A stretch of 64,000 nucleotides of DNA from Thermoleophilaceae bacterium (lineage in GTDB: Bacteria; Actinomycetota; Thermoleophilia; Solirubrobacterales; Thermoleophilaceae). Location of the stretch: positions 373,925 through 437,924 of the forward strand of contig JBBDYQ010000025.1 in assembly GCA_040901445.1 (NCBI GenBank), in the 5' to 3' direction. Each line of letters opens with the position of its first letter. The stretch's first letter is position 1. Under the pieces are notes generated by a model, which was not told the DNA's origin, searched no databases, and saw nothing but the letters and a program-made list of their open reading frames with translations. The position numbers and the translations under genes are program-made. This document shows positions 25,731-33,896 of the stretch, piece by piece.

Positions 25731-25740
25731 CCCGGCTGTT

Positions 25741-26457
25741 TCAGCCGGCGTAGCCCATCCGCTCCAGCACCGGGATCTCCCGGATCTGGGGCGGCTGCAG
25801 GTGGTGCCAGAGGATGCCGCGCGGGCGCGGAAAAGCGCCGTCCACCTCGATTACGGCCCGCGGCGTGGCCACCAGGTCCACGGGAATGTCGTGGTCGGTG
25901 ACCAGCAGGTTCTCGCGCAGGATCTGCACCGGGTGCACGGTCGTCGCGATCACGGTGGCGCGGTCGATCCGCCCCGCCTCGCCGAGCAGCGCGAACTCGA
26001 GGTCGGAGTAGCCGCCGCCCTTGCCCACCCGCGCCCCCTTGAGGTTCACCGCCACCGAGCCCGTGAGCACGAAGTCGAGCGGGGGCACCTCGTCGAGGTC
26101 GATCACCCGGCCGTGCTTGAGCGCCCCCTTGATCGTGGCGGCCTCGGCCAGCGCCTCTCCGCGCAGTGAGCGCGGGTCCAACAGGCGGAAAGGATGCTGG
26201 TCGCGCAGGCGCGGCACGGCCATCACGAGCACCTTGCCCTGGGCGAGGGCGAGCCGGCGAGCGTGGGTCTGCGGCGAGTCGGGGTTGACCTTCATCGTCT
26301 GCGCGCGCACCCAGTCGGGATGGCGGGCGAGCCGCTCGGCCGCGCCCTTGGCGCCGGCGAAGTTCGGGATACGCCCGCCGGCGCCGGGGAAGCGGGCGAC
26401 CCCGTCCCGCTCCATCGTCTGCCAGACGTCTTGGCGCACCTCGGCCTTGGAGCGCAT
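25741..26457 (-). CDS. 5-formyltetrahydrofolate cyclo-ligase family protein
   Basis: 238 residues. The family converts 5-formyl-THF to 5,10-methenyl-THF with ATP. The sequence shows the N-terminal helix RSKAEVRQDVWQTM, PRLRDQHPFRLLDP, and the diagnostic VNLKGARVGKGGGYSDLEFAL containing GxGGGYxD, the ATP/folate-binding loop. The overall order fits the MTHFS domain, although the length and N-terminus match the diverged MTHFSD-like group as well as true cyclo-ligases. Start ATG 26457 has a TACGAT box 8 nt upstream. It is divergent from the PlsC-type gene with 33 bp between starts. Confidence 0.8.
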   Translation of the reverse strand: MRSKAEVRQDVWQTMERDGVARFPGAGGRIPNFAGAKGAAERLARHPDWVRAQTMKVNPDSPQTHARRLALAQGKVLVMAVPRLRDQHPFRLLDPRSLRGEALAEAATIKGALKHGRVIDLDEVPPLDFVLTGSVAVNLKGARVGKGGGYSDLEFALLGEAGRIDRATVIATTVHPVQILRENLLVTDHDIPVDLVATPRAVIEVDGAFPRPRGILWHHLQPPQIREIPVLERMGYAG

Positions 26458-26465
26458 CCGCGGCG

Positions 26466-26471
26466 ATCGTA
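26466..26471 (-). promoter_or_regulatory. -10 box TACGAT of the cyclo-ligase gene
   Basis: On the minus strand TACGAT ends 8 nt before the ATG at 26457. On the opposite strand the overlapping TACCTG or the nearby CAGAAT could serve the divergent gene. Confidence 0.45.
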
Positions 26472-26490
26472 CCTGGCAGAATCGGCGGCC

Positions 26491-27393
26491 ATGCCAAACG
26501 GACGCACCAGCCTCCGGCCCCAGGATCAGCCCGCGGCCGCCTTCGAGCCCGACGCGGCCAACCTGCCCGCCCCGCGCGAGCTGCAGCGCCACCTCCCCGG
26601 AGTCGAGCCCGAGCGGCGGCTGAACGACTGGGGGCGCTCCGAGCGTGTCGAGAACGCCATGGACAAGGCGCTGTACGACTTCTTCTACCGCTACTGGTTC
26701 CGCTGCGAGGTGGAGGGCGTCGAGAACATCCCGGCCGCGGGCGGCGCGCTGCTGGTGTCCAACCACTCCGGCGCCCTCCCGCCCGACGCCGCGATGATCG
26801 GGAAGGCCATCAAGGAGGAGCATCCGCATGGCCGCCCGCTGAACATCACCGTCGAGCACTTCTTCAAGGGCTTCCCGGGCTTCTCGATGCTCATACCGAA
26901 GATCGGCTGCGTGGCGGCCCACCCGGCCAACGTGCACCGGCTGCTCGCCGACGAGGAGCAGCTCGTGCTCGTGTTCCCCGAGGGGCGCAAGGGCACGGAG
27001 AAGCTCTACAAGGACCGCTACCGGCTGCGGCGCTTCGGCCGCGGCGGCTTCGTGGAGGCGGCCATGCGCGCCGGCGTGCCCATCGTGCCGGTGTGCGTGA
27101 TGGGGGCAGAGGAGGCCGCGCCCGTCTTCGCCCAGTTCGGGCTGCTCAAGCGGCTCACGGGGCTGCTGTACGTGCCGCTCACACCCACCTTCCCGCACTT
27201 CGGGCCGCTGGGGATGCTCGGGTACCTGCCGGCCAAGTTCAAGATCCGCTTTCTCGAGCCCATCCACTTCGAGGGCGACCGCCCGTACGAGGACAAGTCG
27301 CGCGTCCAGACCGCCGCGCACGAAGTGCGGGCCCGCATCCAGGAGAACCTCTTCGAGATGGTGTCCAGGCGCTCGTCGGTGTGGTTCGGATGA
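26491..27393 (+). CDS. PlsC-type 1-acylglycerol-phosphate acyltransferase family protein
   Basis: 300 residues. The acyltransferase core starts after about 60 variable residues. It has the NHSGALPPDA block (NHx4D catalytic motif), VFPEGRKG (substrate phosphate binding) and VPIVPVCVMGAEEA. The family acylates lysophosphatidic acid or related lipids at the membrane face. The start is ATG 26491. Its stop overlaps the ATG of the following SDR gene (ATGA, 27390-27393), a pair also known from mycobacteria, where an epimerase-like and an acyltransferase gene are adjacent (Rv0501-Rv0502, recalled). The acceptor lipid is not known. Confidence 0.85.
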   Translation: MPNGRTSLRPQDQPAAAFEPDAANLPAPRELQRHLPGVEPERRLNDWGRSERVENAMDKALYDFFYRYWFRCEVEGVENIPAAGGALLVSNHSGALPPDAAMIGKAIKEEHPHGRPLNITVEHFFKGFPGFSMLIPKIGCVAAHPANVHRLLADEEQLVLVFPEGRKGTEKLYKDRYRLRRFGRGGFVEAAMRAGVPIVPVCVMGAEEAAPVFAQFGLLKRLTGLLYVPLTPTFPHFGPLGMLGYLPAKFKIRFLEPIHFEGDRPYEDKSRVQTAAHEVRARIQENLFEMVSRRSSVWFG

Positions 27394-28763
27394 CCCCCCA
27401 GGACTCCCGCCGCATCCTCATCACCGGCATCTCCACCTACTGGGGCGGCCGGCTGGCGCAGGCGCTCGAGGAGAACGAGGAGATCGAGACGATCGTGGGA
27501 GTTGACTCCGAGGACCCCACGCGCGAGCTCGAGCGCACCGAGTTCGTGCGCGTCGGAACCCAGCACGCGCTGCTGCGCCGCCTGGTGGACGCCGCCGGGA
27601 TCGACACCGTGATCGACACCCGGCTGGTCGTGGACTCGGCCACCACCAGCCCGCGCCTGGCCCACGAGAACAACGTCATCGGGACGATGAACATCCTCGC
27701 GGCCTGCGCCGGCCCCGAGTCCACCGTGCGCAAGCTCGTGTTCAAGTCGTCCACCCACTTCTACGGCTGCGAGCAGGACGACCCGGCGTTCTTCACGGAG
27801 TCGATGGGCCGCCCGCACGCACCACAGACGCCGATCGAGCGCGACATCGTGGAAGCCGAGGCGGCCGTGGCCGAGTTCGCCGAGAAGAACCCGCGGGTGT
27901 CGGTGTCGCTGCTGCGCTTCTCCAACGTGGTCGGCCCCGACGTGCGCACCTCGCACACGCGACTCTTCTCGCTGCCGGTCGTTCCGATGATCCTGGGGTT
28001 TGACCCGCGCTACCAGTTCGTGCACGAGGACGATGTCGTGGCGGCGCTGGCACACTCGGCGGGGCACGACCTTCCCGGGATCTACAACGTCGCGGCCGAC
28101 GGCGTGCTGGCCTTCACCGAGGTCTGCGGGCTGCTGGGCAAGCGCTACGCGCCCGTCCTCCCACCGTGGGGCACCGGACTGGCGCTCGGCCCGCTGCGAC
28201 GGGTGGGCCTGCGCGTCCCCCCCGAGATGCTCAACCAGCTGCGCTACGGGCGGGGCCTGGACAACCGCAAGCTCAAGGCCGCCGGCTTCGCCTACCGCTA
28301 CACGTCGCGCGAAGCGGTGCTCAAGTTCGGCGAGTACCTGCGCCTGCATCCGGTGTTGCGGGGGGTGCGCGAGCCCTACCGCTACGAGCGCGAGGTGGAG
28401 GAGTTCCTGCGCTGGAGCCCGAGCGTGCGCGGTGGCGAGTCGCGCCTGAACCCGTCCGAGCTGCGCGGGCTGGAGCGGCTGCTGTCAGCACACGCGGAGC
28501 CGGGCGGCATCAGGGAGGGGTCGGCGCCGCGCGCCACGGAGGCACCCGAGCCCGAGCCCGCGCCCGAGCCGCAGCTCGCGGCGCCCCCCGTCGAGCACTA
28601 CGACGACCTGGAGACGGAGGAGATCCTCGCCGTGCTGGGCTCACTCGACGCCGCCGACCTCCCCACCCTGAGGGACTACGAGCGCGCCAACCGCGCGCGG
28701 CACGGCGTGCTGGGCGCCATCGAGGGCCTGCTCACGCGCCACGAGGCCGCGTCCCGCGGCTGA
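27390..28763 (+). CDS. Atypical NAD-epimerase-like (SDR) protein with C-terminal helical domain
   Basis: 457 residues. The first about 300 follow the extended SDR fold (RILITGISTYWGGRLAQAL; IDTVIDTR; LVFKSSTHFYG; RFSNVVGPD; YQFVHEDDVVAAL; IYNVAADG). The glycine motif is degenerate, and the catalytic YxxxK is missing where expected (TPIERDIVEAE), so it may bind nucleotide without classical SDR chemistry. A C-terminal extension (about 340-457) holds an E-P rich linker and a short helical segment ending YDDLETEEILAVL and LPTLRDYERANRARH. It is coupled to the acyltransferase by ATGA overlap. A role in lipid or envelope metabolism is inferred from that pairing. Confidence 0.8.
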   Translation: MTPQDSRRILITGISTYWGGRLAQALEENEEIETIVGVDSEDPTRELERTEFVRVGTQHALLRRLVDAAGIDTVIDTRLVVDSATTSPRLAHENNVIGTMNILAACAGPESTVRKLVFKSSTHFYGCEQDDPAFFTESMGRPHAPQTPIERDIVEAEAAVAEFAEKNPRVSVSLLRFSNVVGPDVRTSHTRLFSLPVVPMILGFDPRYQFVHEDDVVAALAHSAGHDLPGIYNVAADGVLAFTEVCGLLGKRYAPVLPPWGTGLALGPLRRVGLRVPPEMLNQLRYGRGLDNRKLKAAGFAYRYTSREAVLKFGEYLRLHPVLRGVREPYRYEREVEEFLRWSPSVRGGESRLNPSELRGLERLLSAHAEPGGIREGSAPRATEAPEPEPAPEPQLAAPPVEHYDDLETEEILAVLGSLDAADLPTLRDYERANRARHGVLGAIEGLLTRHEAASRG

Positions 28764-28837
28764 TCCGGGGCGGTCCCGGGTACGCAAGGGAACTTGCAGG
28801 ACGCTTACGTCCCTACCGGACATCGACCCGGAATACC

Positions 28838-28843
28838 TACACT
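28838..28843 (+). promoter_or_regulatory. -10 box TACACT of the L,D-transpeptidase gene
   Basis: TACACT ends 12 nt before ATG 28856. Upstream are two small hairpins (GCAAG/CTTGC at 28784-28797 with a GGAA loop; GGACG/CGTCC at 28799-28812) of unknown role. Confidence 0.4.
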
Positions 28844-28855
28844 CGGTAGCTCAGC

Positions 28856-29896
28856 ATGCGCAAGCGACTCGTCATCAGCCTGGCCGTCGTCGTCTCACTC
28901 CTCGCCTTCGGGGCGGTCGGCGTGTACGCCTACGACGCCTCGCGCGACGACCTGATCGCCAACGGCGTGACGATCGCGGGCTTCGACGTGGGGGGCATGC
29001 GCGCAGGCGAGGCGCGCTCGCTGCTGGAGAGCAGGCTCGCCGACCCCGTCAGCCGGCCGCTCACCGTGGAGGCCGAGGAGCGGCGCTTCACGCTCTCGGC
29101 CCAGCGGGCCCGGATCGAGATCGACGTGGAGGGCATGGTCCAGGACGCGCTCGGGCGCAGCCGCGACGGCTCGATGGTGGCCCGCACCGTCCGCGGGCTC
29201 ACCGGCGGCAGCGTTGACGAGAGCGTGGAGGCCGAGGTGGCCTGGTCGGAGACGGCCGTGGACCGGCTCGTGCGCAGGGTGAAGAAGCGCGTGGACCGCG
29301 ACGCCGAGAACGCGGAGGTGTCGTTCTCGGCCTCGGGCATCGAGCAGGTGGAGGGCCGCAACGGGCTCGCCGTGCGCGGCAAGGAGCTCACCCGCGCGAT
29401 AAACGAGGAGCTCGGCGACCCGGAGGCCGATCGCGTTGTCAGTGCCCGCACGAAGGTCACCAAGCCCGACGTGACCACCGACGAGCTGGCCGCGAAGAAC
29501 CCGGACGTGATCATCATCAACCGCGGCGGCTTCCAGCTGCGCCACTACGAGAACCTCGAGCTTGTCGAGACCTACCGGATCGCCGTGGGCCAGGTCGGGC
29601 TCGAGACCCCGGCGGGGCTCTACCACATCCAGAACAAGGCGGTCGACCCCGCCTGGCACGTCCCCAACAGCGACTGGGCCGGCGACCTCGCGGGCCAGGT
29701 CATCCCGGGTGGCCGCGCGGACAACCCGCTGAAGGCGCGCTGGATGGGCATCTACAACGGGGCGGGCATCCACGGCACCGACGCGGTCGGCTCGCTCGGA
29801 ACGGCCGCCTCGCACGGCTGCATCCGCATGGCCATCCCCGAGGTCAAGGACCTCTTCTCCAAGGTCGAGGTCGGCGCGCCGGTCTACATCGCCTGA
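28856..29896 (+). CDS. L,D-transpeptidase (YkuD) with N-terminal peptidoglycan-binding-type domain
   Basis: 346 residues. A signal anchor (about 4-25) is followed by a VanW/YoaR-type domain (GVTIAGFDVGGMRAGEARSLLESRL ... LSAQRARIEIDVEGMV), a linker, and a C-terminal YkuD domain (about 220-346) with the catalytic HGTDAVGSLGTAASHGCIRM, Cys at about 322. Such enzymes make 3-3 cross-links or attach proteins in peptidoglycan outside the membrane. The IINRGGFQLRHYENLELVETY start of the catalytic domain is typical. No other wall-synthesis gene is adjacent. Translation probably starts at ATG 28856. Confidence 0.93.
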   Translation: MRKRLVISLAVVVSLLAFGAVGVYAYDASRDDLIANGVTIAGFDVGGMRAGEARSLLESRLADPVSRPLTVEAEERRFTLSAQRARIEIDVEGMVQDALGRSRDGSMVARTVRGLTGGSVDESVEAEVAWSETAVDRLVRRVKKRVDRDAENAEVSFSASGIEQVEGRNGLAVRGKELTRAINEELGDPEADRVVSARTKVTKPDVTTDELAAKNPDVIIINRGGFQLRHYENLELVETYRIAVGQVGLETPAGLYHIQNKAVDPAWHVPNSDWAGDLAGQVIPGGRADNPLKARWMGIYNGAGIHGTDAVGSLGTAASHGCIRMAIPEVKDLFSKVEVGAPVYIA

Positions 29897-29905
29897 GGCC
29901 CGGCC

Positions 29906-30181
29906 TCAGCGGACGCCGATCTCCTCGATGGGGACTTCCTCCCAGCCCCGCTCCTCCAGGGAGGCCTGCCTGCCCGTGTGGCGAAAGCACAGGGTGCCGA
30001 TGAAGACGCCACGTTCGCGCTTTCGCAGCACCGCGTACCACATGGTGGATGCGTCGCCCGGGCCCTGGATCGGGTGCCAGGGGCGCGGAGGGTCGTCGCC
30101 CGCCGGCACGACGCCGGCGTCCACGAGCTGCCGCCGGCTGGCCACCCGCCCCTCCTGAACGTCGATGAAGAACACGCCCAC
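29906..30181 (-). CDS. Small hypothetical protein divergent from the Xer gene
   Basis: 91 residues if GTG 30181 is the start (89 from GTG 30175); a longer frame to 30259 would run deep into the recombinase gene and is not preferred. The sequence is GVFFIDVQEGRVASRRQLVD, a Pro-rich middle, STMWYAVLRKRERGVFIGTLCFRHTGR and WEEVPIEEIGVR. Family not recognised, no signal peptide. Codon use is typical of this genome, which supports a real gene. It converges on the transpeptidase gene (9 bp apart) and its 5' end overlaps the start of the recombinase gene by 17 bp. Confidence 0.55.
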   Translation of the reverse strand: MGVFFIDVQEGRVASRRQLVDAGVVPAGDDPPRPWHPIQGPGDASTMWYAVLRKRERGVFIGTLCFRHTGRQASLEERGWEEVPIEEIGVR

Positions 30182-31085
30182 GAACCTGGAACCTAACTGG
30201 CGCGCCGCGCTGGCGGACTTCGACCGCTCGCTCGCGACACGCGGGATGGCCGAGCGCACCCGCCGCGCCTACGGCGTGGACGTGGGGCAGCTCGCGGACT
30301 GGGCGGCCGGCCACGATCTGGCGCCCGACGGCATCGGTCACCGCGAGCTGCGGCGCTACGCCGGGGTGCTGAGCGAGCGCGGCGCGAGCCGCTCGACCGT
30401 GGCCCGAAAGCTCGCTGCGATCCGCGCCTTCTACGCCGAGCTGGTGCGCCGCGGCGTGGTCGAGGCCAGCCCCGGGGACCTCGTCTCGAGCCCGAAGCGG
30501 GAGCGCACGCTCCCGCGCGTGCTCAAGCCGGCGGAGGCGGCGGGCGTGCTCGACGGCATCCCGGCGAGCACGCCGCTCGAGCTGCGCGACCGGGCGCTGT
30601 TCGAACTGGCGTACGGCGCCGGCCTGCGCGCCGAGGAGCTGGTGAACCTCGATGTGACGTCGCTCGACGCCGACGCCGAGGAGCTGCGCGTCGAGGGCAA
30701 GGGGGCCAAGACCCGCATCGTGCCCGCCGGCGAGCCGGCCTGGCGCTCGCTGGAGCGCTGGCTCGACCGTGGCCGGCCGCTGCTGGCGCGCGAGGCGGCA
30801 GAGCCCGGCCCGGCTCTCTTCCTCTCCAAGAGCGGCCGCCGCCTCTCCACTTCCGACGTGCGCCGGCGCCTGCGCATCTGGACGCGCAAGGCCGCGCTGG
30901 CCGCCGGAGTATCCCCGCACACGCTGCGCCACTCCTTCGCCACCCACCTGCTGGAGGGCGGCGCAGACCTGCGTGTGATCCAGGAGCTGCTCGGGCATGC
31001 AAGCATCAGCACGACCCAGTCCTACACTCGGGTAGAGTCGGGCCGGCTCAGGAGGACGTACGCCCTGGCCCACCCGCGGGCGTGA
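30165..31085 (+). CDS. Tyrosine recombinase XerC/XerD family
   Basis: 306 residues, the length of chromosome-dimer-resolving Xer proteins. The N-terminal SAM-like core-binding domain (FDRSLATRGMAERTRRAYGVDVGQLADW) precedes the catalytic domain with Arg in GAGLRAEELVNL (about 154), the HTLRHSFATHLLEGG box (His252, Arg255), LGHASISTTQSYT (His278, nucleophile Tyr287). All active-site residues are intact, so it should be active. There is no integrase-like neighbour or att site, so a housekeeping role at dif is likely. Whether it is XerC or XerD cannot be told here. Start ATG 30165 lacks a Shine-Dalgarno. The sigma factor gene follows after 20 bp. Confidence 0.93.
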   Translation: MKNTPTNLEPNWRAALADFDRSLATRGMAERTRRAYGVDVGQLADWAAGHDLAPDGIGHRELRRYAGVLSERGASRSTVARKLAAIRAFYAELVRRGVVEASPGDLVSSPKRERTLPRVLKPAEAAGVLDGIPASTPLELRDRALFELAYGAGLRAEELVNLDVTSLDADAEELRVEGKGAKTRIVPAGEPAWRSLERWLDRGRPLLAREAAEPGPALFLSKSGRRLSTSDVRRRLRIWTRKAALAAGVSPHTLRHSFATHLLEGGADLRVIQELLGHASISTTQSYTRVESGRLRRTYALAHPRA

Positions 31086-31105
31086 CCTGATCGAACGGGG
31101 GAACC

Positions 31106-31897
31106 CTGGAGACCAACCTCAAGGCCATCGAGCTCAAGGATCTGTGGCGACGCTACAAGGACGACGGCGACGAACGGGCGCGTGAGCGCCTTGTCGTCGC
31201 GTATTCGCCCCTGGTCAAGTACGTGGCCGGGCGCATGTCCAGCGGGCTGCCCGCGCACGTCGAGGACGCCGATCTCATCTCGTACGGCCTGCTCGGGCTG
31301 ATCTCGGCGATCGAGCGCTTCGACCTCGCGCGCGAGATCAAGTTCGAGACCTTCGCCATCAACCGCATCAAGGGCTCGATCATCGACGAGCTGCGCTCGC
31401 TCGACTGGGTGCCGCGGTCGGTGCGGGCCAAGGCGAGGGAGATCGAGCGAGCCAACGCCAGGCTCGAGGGCAAGCTCCAGCGGGCGCCGAACGACCAGGA
31501 GATGGCCCGCGAGCTGGGCGTCTCCCTCGACGACTTCCAGTCGTCGCTCACGCTGATCTCGAACTCGTCCGTCGTCGCGCTCGACGAGCTCTGGACGGTG
31601 TCGGACGCCTCGGGCGACCAGGTCTCCCTGCTCGACACCATCGAGGACCCCAACGCCGCCGATCCCGCGCAGGAGATCGACGCCAACGAGGCCAAGGACA
31701 ACCTCGCGAGGGCCATCGAGCGCCTCCCCGAGCGCGAGAAGCTCGTGGTGGCTCTCTACTACTACGAGAACCTGACCCTGCGGGAGATCGGGGAGGTGCT
31801 CGGCGTGTCCGAGTCGCGCGTCTCCCAGTTGCACACGAAGGCCGTCCTGCGCCTGAAGTCCAGGCTGCAGAGCGAGGACGACCTCGACGTCACCTGA
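31106..31897 (+). CDS. WhiG/FliA-type RNA polymerase sigma factor, CTG start
   Basis: 263 residues if CTG 31106 is used; the first ATG (31223) would delete region 1.2/2.1. The N-terminus LKDLWRRYKDDGDERARERLVVAYSPLVKYVAGRM is the standard beginning of FliA/WhiG sigma factors, and no ATG, GTG or TTG lies between the in-frame stop at 31088 and that block. GGGGGAA sits about 3-5 nt before the CTG. Region 2 (VEDADLISYGLLGLISAIERFD, FAINRIKGSIIDELRSLDWVPRSVR), region 3 (NDQEMARELGVSLDDF) and region 4 (LPEREKLVVALYYYENLTLREIGEVLGVSESRVSQLH) are complete. It directs motility- or development-type promoters in relatives. A phosphatase/anti-sigma module follows directly. Confidence 0.93.
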   Translation: METNLKAIELKDLWRRYKDDGDERARERLVVAYSPLVKYVAGRMSSGLPAHVEDADLISYGLLGLISAIERFDLAREIKFETFAINRIKGSIIDELRSLDWVPRSVRAKAREIERANARLEGKLQRAPNDQEMARELGVSLDDFQSSLTLISNSSVVALDELWTVSDASGDQVSLLDTIEDPNAADPAQEIDANEAKDNLARAIERLPEREKLVVALYYYENLTLREIGEVLGVSESRVSQLHTKAVLRLKSRLQSEDDLDVT

Positions 31898-31910
31898 GGA
31901 CCCTGAGGCC

Positions 31911-33896
31911 ATGCGGCAGCGGGCCGGCGATGAGCTCCGCACCCGCGCCCGGCAGCAGGCAGCCGTCGCCGCTGTCGGCCAGCGCGCGCTGGCCGACAGC
32001 GATCTCGACGCGCTGCTCGAAGACGCGGCCGCCACCGTGGCGCAGGTCCTCGGCGTCGATCGGTCCGATGTGCTCGAGGCGCCGCCCGGGGACGAGCTGG
32101 TTCTGCGCGTGAGCGCCGGAGCGGCGCCCGGCGCGGCCGGCCGGCTCAGGATCCCGCGCGTGTCCGGAGGCCTGGCGTCGTATGCGATCGAGCAGCAGCA
32201 GCCGGTTCTCTCGCCCGACCTGGCGGTGGAGGAGCGCTTCGCGGCCCCGATCCTGCTGGAGGCCGGGGTGGCAAGCTCGCTGGCCTGCCCGATCGGCTCA
32301 CGCGAGCGGCCCTTCGGGGTGCTCGCGGCCCACAGCCGCTCGCGGCGGGAGTTCACCCCCGACGACGCCAACTTCGTGCAGGCGGTGGCCAACACGGTGG
32401 GCGCCGCCGTGGAGCGCGGCCGCGCCGACGCCGCCGTGCTGGAGCTCGTCGACGTCGCTCCGACGCTCATGTGGACCACCGACGCCGACGGGCATGTGAC
32501 GTTCGTGAACCGGCGCTGGCTCGAGTTCACCGGGCGCACGCTCGAGGAGGAGGTCGGGGACACCTGGGCGATGTCCGCGCACCCCGACGACCAGCCGGAG
32601 ATGGCCGCCCGCTGGCGCCAGGCGCTGGGCCGGCGCGAGGAGTTCCAGATGGAGTACCGCCTGCGCCGCGCCGACGGCGAGTACCGCTGGGTGCTCGAGG
32701 TGGGCGTGCCGCGCCATCGGGCGGGCGAGTTCGTCGGCCACGTGGGAACCGCCACCGACATCCACGAGCGCCGCGCGATGGAGCAGTCCCTGCGCAGCGT
32801 GTACGAGCGCGAGCACCGGATCGCCGAGATGCTGCAGCGCAGCCTGCTGCCGGAGAAGCTGCCGCAGCTGGAGGGCGTCGGGCTGGCCGCCCGCTACCTG
32901 CCCGCGGGCGCGGAGACCGCGATCGGCGGCGACTGGTACGACGCGCTCGAGCTCGAGGACGGCCGCCTCGCGCTCGTGGTGGGCGACGTCGTGGGCCACG
33001 GCCTGCGTGCCGCGGCGGTTATGGGGCAGCTGCGCAACGCCTTCCGGGCATATGCCCTGGTCGAGGGTTCCCCGGCCGAGACCGTCGCCCGCGTCGACCG
33101 GCTGGTGGCCCACGAGGGCGCCGGCGCCATGGCCACCGTCCTCTACCTGCTGCTGGACCGCGACAGCGGCGCGGTGTCGTTCACGAGCGCCGGGCACCCG
33201 CCGCCGCTGGTGCTCACCGCCGACGGGCCGCGCTTCCTCGAGGGCGGCCGCTCCGTGCCGGTGGGTGCCACCGACGCCGGCGTGTTCCGCGAGCACACCG
33301 AGGTGATCCCGCCGGGGTCCACGCTGCTCCTCTACACGGACGGCCTCGTGGAGCGCCGCGACGTCCCGCTCGAGCAGCGCCTCGCCGAGCTCGCCGCCGC
33401 TGCCACCCGCTCGGAGGGCGATCTCGAGCGGCTCTGCGACGACGTGCTCGCGGCGACCCTCGGCGGGGCCGATCCCGCCGACGACGTGGCGCTGCTCGTC
33501 GTGCGCCGCGAGCCGGTGGGCACCCGGCCGCTCACCCTCTCCCTTCCCGCCGAGCCCGAGGCGCTGGCCGGCCTGCGCCGCCGGCTCGGCCGCTTCCTCC
33601 TTGCGGCGGGCGCGAGCGCACAGGAGCGCTACGAGATCACGCTCACGATCTCGGAGGCCGCCGGAAACGCCATCGAGCACGCGTACGGCCCGGGCGACGC
33701 CCGCTTCGAGGTGGAGGCGGCGCTGGACGGCGGCGTCGTGGTGGTGGCGGTGCGCGACAGCGGCCGCTGGCGCGACCGGCGCGACGAGCACCGGGGCCGT
33801 GGGCTGCGCATCATCGAGGGGCTGATGGACCAGGTGCAGGTGGCGCGCGAGCCGGGCGGCACGACGGTGCGGATGCGGCGGCGGCTGCACCGGTGA
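31911..33896 (+). CDS. GAF-PAS-PP2C (SpoIIE) phosphatase fused to an anti-sigma ATPase domain
   Basis: 661 residues, cytosolic. Order: GAF (about 15-165), PAS/PAC (about 170-290; MWTTDADGHVTFVNRRWLEFTG, EYRLRRADGEYRWVLEV, GTATDIHERRAMEQ), SpoIIE/PP2C phosphatase (about 315-510; MLQRSLLPEKLP, AIGGDWYDALEL, VGDVVGHGLRAAAVM, FTSAGHPPP, LLLYTDGLVERRD), and an RsbW-like HATPase (about 530-655; ISEAAGNAIEHAYGP, DSGRWRD, GRGLRIIEGLMDQ). Combining phosphatase and kinase-like domains in one chain suggests it both phosphorylates and dephosphorylates a STAS antagonist, the neighbour at 33893, whose GTG overlaps its stop. The GAF and PAS domains would supply the signal. Confidence 0.94.
   Translation: MRQRAGDELRTRARQQAAVAAVGQRALADSDLDALLEDAAATVAQVLGVDRSDVLEAPPGDELVLRVSAGAAPGAAGRLRIPRVSGGLASYAIEQQQPVLSPDLAVEERFAAPILLEAGVASSLACPIGSRERPFGVLAAHSRSRREFTPDDANFVQAVANTVGAAVERGRADAAVLELVDVAPTLMWTTDADGHVTFVNRRWLEFTGRTLEEEVGDTWAMSAHPDDQPEMAARWRQALGRREEFQMEYRLRRADGEYRWVLEVGVPRHRAGEFVGHVGTATDIHERRAMEQSLRSVYEREHRIAEMLQRSLLPEKLPQLEGVGLAARYLPAGAETAIGGDWYDALELEDGRLALVVGDVVGHGLRAAAVMGQLRNAFRAYALVEGSPAETVARVDRLVAHEGAGAMATVLYLLLDRDSGAVSFTSAGHPPPLVLTADGPRFLEGGRSVPVGATDAGVFREHTEVIPPGSTLLLYTDGLVERRDVPLEQRLAELAAAATRSEGDLERLCDDVLAATLGGADPADDVALLVVRREPVGTRPLTLSLPAEPEALAGLRRRLGRFLLAAGASAQERYEITLTISEAAGNAIEHAYGPGDARFEVEAALDGGVVVVAVRDSGRWRDRRDEHRGRGLRIIEGLMDQVQVAREPGGTTVRMRRRLHR

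Noticed and set aside
28764-28855. Riboswitch (for example c-di-AMP type) before the L,D-transpeptidase gene
   Set aside because: Only two 5-bp hairpins are visible and the 92-bp gap is too short for the known large aptamer; no conserved core was recognised.
30165-31085. Integrase of a mobile element
   Set aside because: The tyrosine recombinase has housekeeping Xer length; there are no att repeats, phage genes or nearby tRNA, and the neighbours are core genes.
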